A stretch of DNA of 56,503 nt, from contig NZ_JACHZF010000023.1 in the NCBI RefSeq assembly GCF_014193375.1, positions 1 through 56,503 of the forward strand, given 5' to 3'. The translations under genes and the position numbers were made by a program. The notes beneath the pieces were generated by a model. That model ran no database searches and had not been told where the DNA came from. It worked only from the letters and a program-made list of their open reading frames with translations. This DNA comes from Halomonas campaniensis. Lineage in GTDB: Bacteria; Pseudomonadota; Gammaproteobacteria; Pseudomonadales; Halomonadaceae. This document shows positions 1 to 7,044 of the stretch, one piece after another. The number at the start of each line of letters is the position of its first letter. Position 1 is the first letter of the stretch.

Positions 1-22
1 GGCGCTCGTCGGAGTACTTCAT
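1..22 (-). CDS. Transposase OrfA, first seven codons only (partial)
   Basis: ATG at 22 on the minus strand reads MKYSDER and then leaves the window. GAGG sits about 7 bases upstream. Openings of the MKYSDE/MRYTDE kind occur in OrfA (helix-turn-helix) proteins of IS3-like elements, which is the basis of the call. Seven residues are too few to be sure; the neighbouring IS-like tip and the disrupted gene beyond it support the reading. Confidence 0.35.
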
Positions 23-88
23 CGGAACCTCGTCACGCCCCACATCGTTCAGAGTCTAACAGCCGCTGAGGCTCCAACTAGCTTGACA
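1..88. mobile_element. Right end of an insertion sequence, probably IS3-like (partial)
   Basis: The window opens inside what looks like an IS element. On the minus strand a short reading frame with a Shine-Dalgarno-like GAGG starts near position 22 and runs off the left edge. Its outer boundary is placed at about 88, where the plus strand reads CTAGCTTGACA; read from outside this begins TGTCAAGCTAG, and TG at the tip is typical of IS3-family ends. Immediately beyond it lies the tail of a membrane-protease gene with no upstream coding sequence, which is what an insertion would produce. Neither the other end nor the target duplication is in the window, so family and boundary are inferred. Confidence 0.45.
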
Positions 89-179
89 GTGGGGGGGGCG
101 GCTGGCCTGGGCGGTGCTGGTGCACTGGGGGCTCAACCTCACCCACCTGCTGCTGTTCACCTATCCGATGAGTGCCTGA
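89..179 (+). pseudogene. C-terminal remnant of a CPBP-family intramembrane protease gene
   Basis: The frame ending at TGA 177-179 reads AWAVLVHWGLNLTHLL followed by LFTYPMSA. This hydrophobic stretch with a conserved His and Asn resembles the last transmembrane segment of CPBP (CAAX protease and bacteriocin-processing) membrane proteins of gammaproteobacteria. An in-frame stop lies at 84-86 and no start codon precedes it, so only about 30 residues of a protein normally over 200 long survive. The break coincides with the putative IS tip at 88. The remnant is not expected to be functional. Confidence 0.5.
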
Positions 180-265
180 GGGCCCATGAGTGCCCGCGCC
201 GGGTGTCACCGATTCCATCGAGCACGGCCCGGTCGCTGGCCATGGTGAGGTGACGGCCAAGGAAA

Positions 266-299
266 AACCGCCACTTTCGGGTTTCCCCGAGTGGCGGTT
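266..299. terminator. Intrinsic terminator between convergent units
   Basis: Arms AACCGCCACT (266-275) and AGTGGCGGTT (290-299) pair perfectly, with an inner CGGG/CCCG extension. On the minus strand the hairpin is followed by TTTTTCC, so it most clearly ends the minus-strand gene at 351-650. It could also stop read-through from the CPBP remnant. Confidence 0.8.
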
Positions 300-350
300 A
301 TGCGTTGATGGTCTTCCGGTGTTAGTTGCCGCTGAGGCAGGATGCCCGGC

Positions 351-650
351 TCAGCCCCGCAGCTTGCGTGCGTTGGTGCGCGTCTTGGTGCTGTAGGGCT
401 TCAGCGCCGCCGCCGTGATCTGCGCGGGATCTGCGCCTCTGGCTGCTGCCACCGAGGCGCGCTCGCTGGCCGTGGCGAATATCGTCGCCTTCTCCATCAT
501 CATGCCCATGGCCTCGGGGCCGGTCATGGCGCCGCTGGCCATCATCATGGCGCGACGGGCGATCACCTCGCCGGCAGACAGCATCATCATGTTGTAGGAA
601 GTGGCGATCTTCATCCACGCGAACATCATGTCCATCGGGTTATTCTTCAT
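351..650 (-). CDS. Small Met/Ala-rich phasin-like hypothetical protein
   Basis: A 99-residue protein of unknown function. The first half is a run of methionines and small residues (MMFAWMK, YNMMML, RRAMMMASGAMTGPEAMGMMM), predicted to form amphipathic helix without a signal peptide. The second half is Ala-rich and ends in a basic tail (RTNARKLRG). The composition recalls small granule- or surface-associated proteins such as phasins, but no diagnostic motif is visible. The start at 650 is backed by GAGGAG 15-20 bases upstream. It is monocistronic and followed by a strong terminator. A phasin-like role is a guess from composition only. Confidence 0.7.
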   Translation of the reverse strand: MKNNPMDMMFAWMKIATSYNMMMLSAGEVIARRAMMMASGAMTGPEAMGMMMEKATIFATASERASVAAARGADPAQITAAALKPYSTKTRTNARKLRG

Positions 651-868
651 ATCGTCTGGTACTCCTCGTTCTTTCCGGCTTCGTCCCGGGGCCTGTTCAT
701 GAACACGTCGCCTGTGAAGAGCGGGTGTCGACGCCTGAACCTCGCCATGAAGTCATCGAGACGCAGGGGTGGTAGCAAGATACGCTTGATCATGATCTGT
801 GTCGGTGCGCTGACCCACCCTCGCCTGGTGTTTCGGCCGACATCAGACCCGGCCGGGGAGGGCCAGCA

Positions 869-1291
869 ATGGAGCAGCGCATGAGCCTGATCACCCTGGG
901 CGTCGGCGACCTGGCCCGGGCGCGGCGCTTCTATGAAGGGCTGGGCTGGCGGGTGGGCCTGGCGGTGGAGGGGGAGGTGCTCTTCTTCCAGCTCAACGGC
1001 CTGGTCCTGTCGCTCTATGCCCGCGCCGCCCTGGCGGAGGATGCCGGGGTGGCGGAGGCGGAAAGCGGCTTCGCCGGCATCACCCTGGCCCACAACGTGC
1101 GCTCGGCGCCCGAGGTGGACGCCGTGCTGGGCGAGGCGGAGCGCGCCGGCGGGCGGATCGTCAGGCCGGCCCGCCGGGCGGAGTGGGGCGGCTATTCCGG
1201 CTACTTCGCCGACCCCGACGGCCACCTCTGGGAGGTGGCGCACAACCCCGGGTTCCCCCTCGATGCCGAGGGCAATGCCTCACTGGGCTGA
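869..1291 (+). CDS. VOC-family (glyoxalase/bleomycin-resistance fold) protein
   Basis: 140 residues covering one vicinal-oxygen-chelate module pair. The N-terminal beta-alpha unit reads ITLGVGDLARARRFYEGLGW and the C-terminal unit YSGYFADPDGHLWEVAHNP, the hallmark GYFADPDGxxWEV ending. Metal-binding positions of this fold (His/Glu on the outer strands) are only partly present, so substrate and even enzymatic activity cannot be assigned. The start at 869 has GGGGAGGG upstream; an in-frame ATG at 881 (MSLITL) is an alternative. It lies 65 bases before the glutathione-transferase-like gene on the same strand and may be co-transcribed with it. Confidence 0.85.
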   Translation: MEQRMSLITLGVGDLARARRFYEGLGWRVGLAVEGEVLFFQLNGLVLSLYARAALAEDAGVAEAESGFAGITLAHNVRSAPEVDAVLGEAERAGGRIVRPARRAEWGGYSGYFADPDGHLWEVAHNPGFPLDAEGNASLG

Positions 1292-1356
1292 GCGTGGTGG
1301 CGCTCGCCGATGAAGCGCTGGCACCATGTCTTGAAAGCCTTCGAGGGAACCCTGCC

Positions 1357-2034
1357 ATGATCCGACTCCACCACTGCGTCAGCGCGCGCTCCTTTCGTCC
1401 CCTGTGGCTGCTGGAGGAGCTGGGGCTGCCCTACGAGCTGGTGATGCACCCCTTCCCGCCCCGGTTGCAGGACGAGGCCTTTCTCGAGATCAATCCGCTG
1501 GGCACGGTGCCGGCGCTCTTCGACGGCGAGGTGGCAATGACCGAGTCCGCGGCCATCTGCCAGTACCTCGCCTCCCGCCACGCCGAGGCGGGCCTGGAGG
1601 TGGCGCCGGGCGATCCGGCCTATGGCGACTACCTCAACTTCCTGCACTTCGGCGAGGCGACCCTGACCTTCCCCCAGACCCTGGTGTTGCGCTACGGCCA
1701 CTTCGAGCCGCCGGAACGGCGCCAGCCCCAGGTGGTGGAGGACTATGCCCGCTGGTGTCTCTCCCGGCTACGCACCCTGGCGCCGCGGCTGGAGCGCGAG
1801 CCCTTCCTCTGCGCCGGGCGCTTCACCGCCGCCGATGTCTCGGTGGGCTATGCGCTGCTGTTGGCCAGCCATATCGGCCTGGACGAACGCTTCAAGCCCG
1901 CCGTGGCCGCCTACTGGGCGCGCCTGCAGCAGCGGGAGGCCTTCCGGCGCGCCCTGGCAGTGGAGCGGAAGGCCGCCCTGGCCCAGGGCGTCTCGCCCGA
2001 GTCGGCCATGGCGGTGGGAAGGGCCTCGCCATGA
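1357..2034 (+). CDS. Glutathione S-transferase family protein
   Basis: 225 residues with a thioredoxin-like N-terminal domain (residues 1-80: SFRPLWLLEELGLPYE, then NPLGTVPALFDG and TESAAICQYLASR, the cis-Pro and glutathione gamma-Glu site TESAAI) and an all-helical C-terminal domain containing FTAADVSVGYAL, the usual N-capping motif. The start at 1357 follows GAGGGAACCCTGCC. Likely a cytosolic conjugating or thiol-transfer enzyme; substrate unknown. It shares orientation with the preceding VOC protein, a pairing consistent with electrophile detoxification (inference). Confidence 0.9.
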   Translation: MIRLHHCVSARSFRPLWLLEELGLPYELVMHPFPPRLQDEAFLEINPLGTVPALFDGEVAMTESAAICQYLASRHAEAGLEVAPGDPAYGDYLNFLHFGEATLTFPQTLVLRYGHFEPPERRQPQVVEDYARWCLSRLRTLAPRLEREPFLCAGRFTAADVSVGYALLLASHIGLDERFKPAVAAYWARLQQREAFRRALAVERKAALAQGVSPESAMAVGRASP

Positions 2035-2083
2035 GGGAGCAGGGCGGCGCCGACGTGCGCCCGCTCCGGTCATGGGCCTCCGG

Positions 2084-3325
2084 TCAGAAGCGGTCGAGGC
2101 GGAAGGGGGTCATGTCCACCGCGGGCGCCTCGCCATCCATCATCTGGGCAAGCAGTTCGCCGGTGGCCGGCCCCAGGGTAAAGCCCTGGTGGCCGTGGCC
2201 GAAGGCGAGCCATAGCCCCGCCTTGTCGGGGGCCGGACCGATCACCGGCTTCATGTCGGGCAGGCAGGGGCGGGCGCCCTTCCAGGGCTGGCTGTCGCGG
2301 CGCTTGCCCAGCGGAAACAGCTTGCGAGCCACCTTCTCGGCGGCGGCCAGCTGCTTGTACTGGGGCGGCGAGTCCAGCTCGGCCAGCTCCGCGCCGGTGG
2401 TCAGGCGAATCCCGGCGCGCATCGGTTCGAGCAGGAACCCCTTCTCGGCGTCCATCACCCAGTGGTTGAGCCTGGCCCCTTCCTCGGCGGAGTAGTGCAT
2501 GTGGTAGCCGCGCTTCACGAACAGCGGCACTTTCATGCCCAGCCTGGCCAGCAGTTCACCGGTCCAGGGCCCCAGGGCCACCACCACCTCATCGGCCTCC
2601 ATTGGCCCCTCGCTGGTCTTGACCCGCCAGCCGCCATCCACCTGGAGCACCTCCTCGACGCTGGCCTGCATCACCTGGCCACCCTGCTCGGCGAAGCTGC
2701 GGGCGTAGGCCTGTACCAGGCCGCCCGGGTCCGAGACCATCCACGGCTGCGTCCAGTGGATCGCCCCGATCAGCCCCTCGCCCAGGTGCGGCTCCTTGGC
2801 GTGGAGCGCCTCGGCGTCGAGCACCTCATACTCGACCCCGAAGCGCTCGTGGTTCTCCTTGGCCTTTTTCTGGCACTCCTCGAACGCCTCGCGGGTGCGG
2901 TAGAGCTCGAGCCAGCCGCCCTTGCGCACCAGCGCCTCGGCGCCGGCGGCCTCGATCATCGGCGCGTGGGCCTCCTGGCAGCGCATGATCAGCGACGCCC
3001 ATTCCCGCACGATGCGCTCGTAGCGCTTTCCGCTCGAGTTCAGCCAGTAGTCCAGCAGCGGGCCCGCCGCGCTCATCATGCCGGTGGGGCGGTAGCGGAT
3101 ATCCACCTGGCGGTTGGGCAGGACGCGCAGCATGGTGCCGATATCACGGGGGAAGGCGTAGGGGCGCACCGCCTCGCGCTGGATGATGCCGGCATTGCCG
3201 AAAGAGGTCTCGAGCCCCGGCTCGCGACGGTCCACCAGGGTGACGTCATGGCCGCGCCGCACCAGATGCCAGGCCACTGATACGCCGACCATGCCGGCAC
3301 CAAGAACGATGATATTGCGGGCCAT
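2084..3325 (-). CDS. FAD-dependent amine/D-amino-acid oxidoreductase (DAO family, DadA-like)
   Basis: 413 residues. The N-terminal Rossmann motif is VLGAGMVGVSVAWHLVRRGHDVTLVDRR (GxGxxG with the acidic ribose-binding end), followed by TSFGNAGII, typical of DadA-like deaminating dehydrogenases. The C-terminal part has RPCLPDMKPVIGPAP and GHGHQGFTLGPATGELLAQM, the second FAD-binding block of the DAO family. It probably oxidises a D-amino acid or N-substituted amino acid and passes electrons to the respiratory chain. The start at 3325 has GGGAG at proper spacing. It stands alone, and no racemase is next to it, so the substrate is open. Confidence 0.88.
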   Translation of the reverse strand: MARNIIVLGAGMVGVSVAWHLVRRGHDVTLVDRREPGLETSFGNAGIIQREAVRPYAFPRDIGTMLRVLPNRQVDIRYRPTGMMSAAGPLLDYWLNSSGKRYERIVREWASLIMRCQEAHAPMIEAAGAEALVRKGGWLELYRTREAFEECQKKAKENHERFGVEYEVLDAEALHAKEPHLGEGLIGAIHWTQPWMVSDPGGLVQAYARSFAEQGGQVMQASVEEVLQVDGGWRVKTSEGPMEADEVVVALGPWTGELLARLGMKVPLFVKRGYHMHYSAEEGARLNHWVMDAEKGFLLEPMRAGIRLTTGAELAELDSPPQYKQLAAAEKVARKLFPLGKRRDSQPWKGARPCLPDMKPVIGPAPDKAGLWLAFGHGHQGFTLGPATGELLAQMMDGEAPAVDMTPFRLDRF

Positions 3326-3354
3326 GAGGATCTCCCTGCCGATAGGTGAAGAAC

Positions 3355-3373
3355 GCCCCGCCGTGGGCGGGGC
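3355..3373 (-). terminator. GC-rich hairpin between two minus-strand genes
   Basis: GCCCCGCC (3355-3362) pairs with GGCGGGGC (3366-3373) around a three-base loop. On the minus strand it is followed by GTTCTTC, a weak U-tract. It lies downstream of the reductase gene at 3537-4535 and 30 bases upstream of the FAD oxidoreductase start, so it could terminate the former or act in the leader of the latter. Confidence 0.45.
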
Positions 3374-3434
3374 TTGTCATTCGGGGGATTCTAGCAGCGC
3401 TTCCCATAAGATCGGCAGAGGGGTGATAATTAAG

Positions 3435-3465
3435 ATAATACGTTTGTAATTTATCAGCCTGTCAG
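3435..3465 (-). promoter_or_regulatory. Candidate sigma-70 promoter for the FAD oxidoreductase
   Basis: In an AT-rich island of otherwise GC-rich DNA, the minus strand reads CTGACA (3460-3465), 19 bases, then TATTAT (3435-3440). The spacing is a little long, so this is only a candidate. It lies about 110 bases upstream of the start at 3325, and the hairpin at 3355-3373 would fall in its leader. Confidence 0.3.
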
Positions 3466-3536
3466 AAATTTGCTCCAAGAATGGCAGGGAAAATAGAATC
3501 CTTTGCGCCTTGGGGCTACCTGGTCCGCGGCCCGGC

Positions 3537-4535
3537 TTACAGTCGCACCAGCATCTTGCCGGTGTTGGCCCCCTCGAACAGCGCCAGGAAGGCGTCCGGC
3601 GTGCGCTCCAGGCCCTCCTCGACGGTCTCCGCGTAGTCGATCTCGCCGTTGGCGACCCGCGGGCCGACCTCCTCCAGGAAGCGCGGGTAGTCGGCCCAGT
3701 GGTCGAAGATGATGAAGCCCTGCATGCGCAGGCGCTTGATCAGCACCATGGCCAGGTTGCTCGGCCCCGGCGCCGGCCCCTCGGCGTTGTAGCGGGCGAT
3801 CATCCCGCACACGGCGATGCGCCCGCCGGTGCGCAGGGTGTTGAGGGCGGCCTCCAGGCAGGTACCGCCGACGTTCTCGTAGTAGACGTCGAAGCCGGCC
3901 GGGCAGGCCGCCTGGAGGGCCTCGGTCAGCTGCCCGGCGTCGCGGTCGCGGTAGCTCACCGCCTGGATGCCGTGGGACTCGAGCCACGCGAGCTTCTCGG
4001 GTGCCCCGGCGATGCCCACCACGGTGCCTCCCTTGGCCTTGGCCAGCTGCACGGCCAGCGAGCCCACCGCGCCGCTGGCGGCGCTGACCAGCACGTTGTC
4101 GCCCTCCTGCATCCCGGCGATCCGGTTCAGGCCCGTCCAGGCGGTCATGCCCGGCATGCCCAGCACGCCGAGGTAGGCCTGTTCCGGCACCTCGATGCCC
4201 GGCAGCGGCTCCACCTGGTTGCCCGGCAGCTGGGCGATGTCCCGCCAGCCGCCCATGTGCCGGACCCGGTCGCCCACGGCCAGCCGCGCATCCCGCGACT
4301 CGATCACCTCGCCCACCGCGGCGCCCTCCAGCGGCTCACCGAGCGCGAAGGGGTCGATGTAGGTCTTCACCCCGCTCATCCGCCCGCGCATGTAGGGATC
4401 CACCGAGAGCCAGCTGTTGCGGATGCGCACCTCGCCCTCGGCCAGGGCGGGCAGCTCGGCCTCGCGCAGCTCGAACAGCTCGCGGCGCGGGGTGCCCTGG
4501 GGGAAGTCGTTGATGGTGAAGTAGCGTGACTGCAT
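3537..4535 (-). CDS. NADP-dependent MDR-family reductase (CurA/leukotriene B4 dehydrogenase-like)
   Basis: 332 residues of the zinc-free medium-chain dehydrogenase/reductase type. The N-terminal catalytic domain contains LSVDPYMRGRMSG, typical of the prostaglandin reductase/CurA subgroup. The nucleotide-binding domain has VLVSAASGAVGSLAVQLAKAKG (AxxGxxG) and YYENVGG. It should reduce activated double bonds of enones or related aldehydes with NADPH in the cytosol. The start at 4535 has AAGGAA upstream. It is monocistronic. The physiological substrate cannot be read from sequence. Confidence 0.9.
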   Translation of the reverse strand: MQSRYFTINDFPQGTPRRELFELREAELPALAEGEVRIRNSWLSVDPYMRGRMSGVKTYIDPFALGEPLEGAAVGEVIESRDARLAVGDRVRHMGGWRDIAQLPGNQVEPLPGIEVPEQAYLGVLGMPGMTAWTGLNRIAGMQEGDNVLVSAASGAVGSLAVQLAKAKGGTVVGIAGAPEKLAWLESHGIQAVSYRDRDAGQLTEALQAACPAGFDVYYENVGGTCLEAALNTLRTGGRIAVCGMIARYNAEGPAPGPSNLAMVLIKRLRMQGFIIFDHWADYPRFLEEVGPRVANGEIDYAETVEEGLERTPDAFLALFEGANTGKMLVRL

Positions 4536-4740
4536 GGTGTCGTTCCTTCACGTGATGGGGAGCCCGCCAGTGTAGGAGCCTGTCGCCCCGGACGCGAATC
4601 GGTGGTGACGCAAGGGCGCCCCACGGGGGAGGTTCCTCCGAGGAGCGACGTCATGCCGGGCCGCTGGCAAGGCCCCTGTCCAGTGGCTTGCCGGGGCTGC
4701 CGTGGCGCTTTCATGCCCGAAGGCAGTTGAACTGGCGGGG

Positions 4741-4851
4741 TCAGCCGAGATAGGCGAGGTAGGCGTCGAAGGCAGCGCGCTGCCACTCGGCCTGGCGGTA
4801 CCAGAAGGCAAGGACCTCGGTGTCGAGGATGAGTGCGTTGGAATGCGTCAT
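4741..4851 (-). CDS. 36-residue aromatic-rich small protein, function unknown
   Basis: ATG at 4851 is preceded by a perfect AGGAGG eight bases upstream and the frame closes with TGA at 4741-4743. The product begins MTHSNALILDTEVL and ends AAFDAYLAYLG, with FWYRQAEWQR between, so it is rich in Trp, Tyr and Phe and could form one amphipathic helix. It has no signal peptide and no Cys. Codon use matches neighbouring genes and the ribosome site is among the best in the window, which argues for a real gene. A dyad-symmetric TGCA-rich element lies at 4899-4913 upstream. Function is not recognised. Confidence 0.65.
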   Translation of the reverse strand: MTHSNALILDTEVLAFWYRQAEWQRAAFDAYLAYLG

Positions 4852-4898
4852 GATGGATGTCCTCCTGAGTGGGACACCTACCACCATAGGCCCTTTTT

Positions 4899-4913
4899 TG
4901 TTGCATTGCAGCA
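4899..4913. promoter_or_regulatory. Dyad-symmetric TGTTGCA-T-TGCAGCA element
   Basis: The arms TGTTGCA and TGCAGCA are near-perfect inverted repeats around one T, located between the 36-residue gene (minus strand) and the yghU-like gene (plus strand). TGCA-rich dyads of this kind resemble operators of PHA-granule regulators (PhaR type), but that link is from memory and unproven. A related half-site lies in the rlpA-like promoter at about 8150-8162. Confidence 0.35.
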
Positions 4914-5084
4914 TAAGATGGTTGATGCGGCGACGCTCATGTGGGGCCGGGGCGTGCCGAGGGCAGCGCTAAGGCGAGACCGGCAGCGGCCACCCCATGG
5001 CTCCCCTCTATCGGACCGATGTTGTACAAGTTGCCTGGAGATGTGAAAGCCTATGAGCATCCAACCCTTCAACCAGGAGGCCAC

Positions 5085-5960
5085 ATGACACAGGACACCG
5101 ACTACACCCCGCCGAAGGTCTGGACGTGGGAGCGTGCGAGCGGCGGCAAGTTCGCCAGCATCAACCGGCCGGTGGCCGGACCGACCCATGACCGGGAGCT
5201 GCCGGTGGGCCGCCATCCGCTGCAGCTCTACTCCATGGGTACGCCCAACGGGGTGAAGGTCACGGTGATGCTGGAGGAGCTGCTGGCGCTGGGGCACACC
5301 GGCGCCGAGTACGATGCCTGGCTGATCCGCATCACCGAGGGGGACCAGTTCGGCAGCGGCTTCGTCGAGGTGAACCCCAACTCCAAGATCCCGGCGCTGA
5401 TGGACCACACCACCCAGCCGCCCACCCGGGTCTTCGAGTCGGGGGCGATCCTGCTCTACCTGGCCGAGCGCTTCGGCGAGTTCCTGCCGAGCGATCACGC
5501 GTCGCGCACCGAGACCCTCAACTGGCTGTTCTGGCAGATGGGCAGTGCACCTTTCCTGGGCGGCGGCTTCGGCCACTTCTACGCCTATGCGCCGTTCCCC
5601 ATCGAGTACGCCATCGACCGCTTCACCATGGAGACCAAGCGCCAGCTGGACGTGCTCGACCGCCGCCTGGCCGAGGCGCGCTTCCTGGGCGGCGACACCT
5701 ATACCATCGCCGATATCGCCAACTGGGCCTGGTACGGCCAGCTGGCGCTGGGGCGTCTCTACGATGCCGGCGAGTTCCTGCAGGTGCAGGAGTACCGGCA
5801 CGTGCAGCGCTGGGCCCGGGAGATCGATGCACGCCCGGCGGTGCAGCGCGGTCGCATGGTCAACCGCACCTTCGGCGAGCCCGAGATGCAGCTCCACGAG
5901 CGCCACGACGCCAGCGACTTCGCCACCCGGACCCAGGACAAGCTCGCCCCCGTGGAGTAG
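5085..5960 (+). CDS. yghU: YghU-type glutathione transferase / disulfide-bond reductase
   Basis: 291 residues from the ATG at 5085, which has CAGGAGG at ideal spacing; longer in-frame starts upstream lack one. The N-terminal extension before the thioredoxin-like fold (YTPPKVWTWE, SINRPVAGPTHDRELP) is characteristic of the Nu-class YghU/YfcG group. It is followed by YSMGTPNGVKVTVMLEELLALG (active-site TPN), NPNSKIPALMD and FESGAILLYLAERFG. The C-terminal helical domain has YTIADIANWAW. YghU proteins bind two glutathiones and reduce disulfides. Its last five codons lie in a 75-bp tandem duplication shared with the end of argP. Confidence 0.9.
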   Translation: MTQDTDYTPPKVWTWERASGGKFASINRPVAGPTHDRELPVGRHPLQLYSMGTPNGVKVTVMLEELLALGHTGAEYDAWLIRITEGDQFGSGFVEVNPNSKIPALMDHTTQPPTRVFESGAILLYLAERFGEFLPSDHASRTETLNWLFWQMGSAPFLGGGFGHFYAYAPFPIEYAIDRFTMETKRQLDVLDRRLAEARFLGGDTYTIADIANWAWYGQLALGRLYDAGEFLQVQEYRHVQRWAREIDARPAVQRGRMVNRTFGEPEMQLHERHDASDFATRTQDKLAPVE

Positions 5961-6090
5961 CGGGGCGCCTCAGTACAGCGCCACCGCGCCCAGCGCCGCC
6001 GTCAGGCGCTCGATCAGCTCGCCCCGGTGGAGTGGCGGCGCGCCTCAGCGCAGCGCCACCGTGCCCAGCGCCGCCGTCAGGCGCTCGATC
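5941..6090. repeat. Two tandem copies of a 75-bp unit at convergent gene ends
   Basis: Unit 1 (5941-6015) and unit 2 (6016-6090) are in direct tandem and differ at only about seven positions. Each unit contains the last codons of the yghU-like gene and the last 15 codons plus stop of argP on the other strand. In unit 1 the yghU frame stops (TAG) where unit 2 has TGG. Unit 2 carries the real argP stop. The duplication therefore copied a convergent 3' end. Confidence 0.85.
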
Positions 6091-6914
6091 AGCTCGCCGC
6101 TGTGGCGCCAGAAGTGCCAGTAGAGGGGCACCTCCAGCACCTGGCCCGGGGCGATGCTGGCCAGTTCGCCCCGTGCGACCCATGGCTCGGCCTGCATCAG
6201 CGGCACCATGCCGTAGCCCATGCCGGCGCGGGCCAGCGCCACGAACCCCTCCGAGGAGGGGCAGAGGTGGAAGGGAAAGGCGCCGCGGTAGCCGCACTGG
6301 GCCAGGAAGCGGTGCTGGAGCTGGTCGTGGGGACCGTAGACGATGGCCGGGGCGTGGCGGAACGCCTCGGGCGTCGGCCCCGCCGGGAAGTGGCGACGGC
6401 GATAGGCCGGCGTGGCCAGCGGATGGTAGGTCATGGTGCCCAGCGCCACGCAGCGGGCCCCGGCGATGGGCTGGGGGCTGGCGCACAGGCAGGCGGCCAC
6501 GTCGCCGTCGCGCAGCCGACGCAGGCCCACGTCCTGGTCCTCCACCACCAGGTCGATCAGCAGTCCCTCCTCCCGGCAGAGCGGGCCCACCGCCTCGGCC
6601 CACCAGGTGGCCAGGCTGTCGGCATTCACGGCGATCCGCAGCCGCGGCGAGGCGCTGTCCAGGGTGGGCAGCGCCCGGCGCAGGTCGCGCTCCAGCAGCT
6701 GCACCTGCTGGATATGGTTGAGCAGCCGCTGGCCGGCGGGGGTGGGGGCCAGCGCCGGCGCCCGCACCAGCACCGGCTGGCCCAGACGCACCTCCAGCGC
6801 CTTGATGCGCTGGGATACCGCCGACTGCGACAGCCCCAGGGCATCACCGGCGCGTTCGAAGCCGCCGCACTCCACCACCGCCGCCAGTGCCTCGAGCAGC
6901 TTGTAGTCCAGCAT
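6045..6914 (-). CDS. argP: LysR-family transcriptional regulator ArgP (IciA)
   Basis: 289 residues. The N-terminal winged helix-turn-helix (about 5-62) contains GFERAGDALGLSQSAVSQRIKALE, and a LysR effector domain follows (RLRIAVNADSLATWWAEAV, the ArgP/IciA signature around residues 90-108). ArgP senses lysine and arginine and activates the exporter gene argO. Here argO (7045) is divergently transcribed 130 bases away, which confirms the identity by context. The far end converges on the yghU-like gene and lies in a 75-bp tandem repeat. Confidence 0.93.
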   Translation of the reverse strand: MLDYKLLEALAAVVECGGFERAGDALGLSQSAVSQRIKALEVRLGQPVLVRAPALAPTPAGQRLLNHIQQVQLLERDLRRALPTLDSASPRLRIAVNADSLATWWAEAVGPLCREEGLLIDLVVEDQDVGLRRLRDGDVAACLCASPQPIAGARCVALGTMTYHPLATPAYRRRHFPAGPTPEAFRHAPAIVYGPHDQLQHRFLAQCGYRGAFPFHLCPSSEGFVALARAGMGYGMVPLMQAEPWVARGELASIAPGQVLEVPLYWHFWRHSGELIERLTAALGTVALR

Positions 6915-7044
6915 CCGTCTCGCTCCCGGGAAGGTGTGCCTCGATCATAAGCAAAACTGATGTGGCATTAACAGGATGATTTTTGCGTATGACGATCGCC
7001 GGGTAGGCTGGCCGCCACTGGAGACCGATGGCGGAGGAGGCAAG
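6915..7044. promoter_or_regulatory. Divergent argP-argO control region
   Basis: The 130 bases between the two start codons include an AT-rich core around 6948-6990 (CATAAGCAAAACTGATG, ATGATTTTTGCG) in otherwise GC-rich surroundings. By analogy with the E. coli pair this is where ArgP would bind and where both promoters lie. Individual boxes cannot be assigned with confidence. Confidence 0.5.

Noticed and set aside
647..850. Minus-strand frame ending EEYQTI just before the 351-650 gene
   Set aside because: It overlaps the start of the next gene in an ATGA-like way, but possible starts lack ribosome sites and codon use is unbiased, so it is taken as leader sequence.
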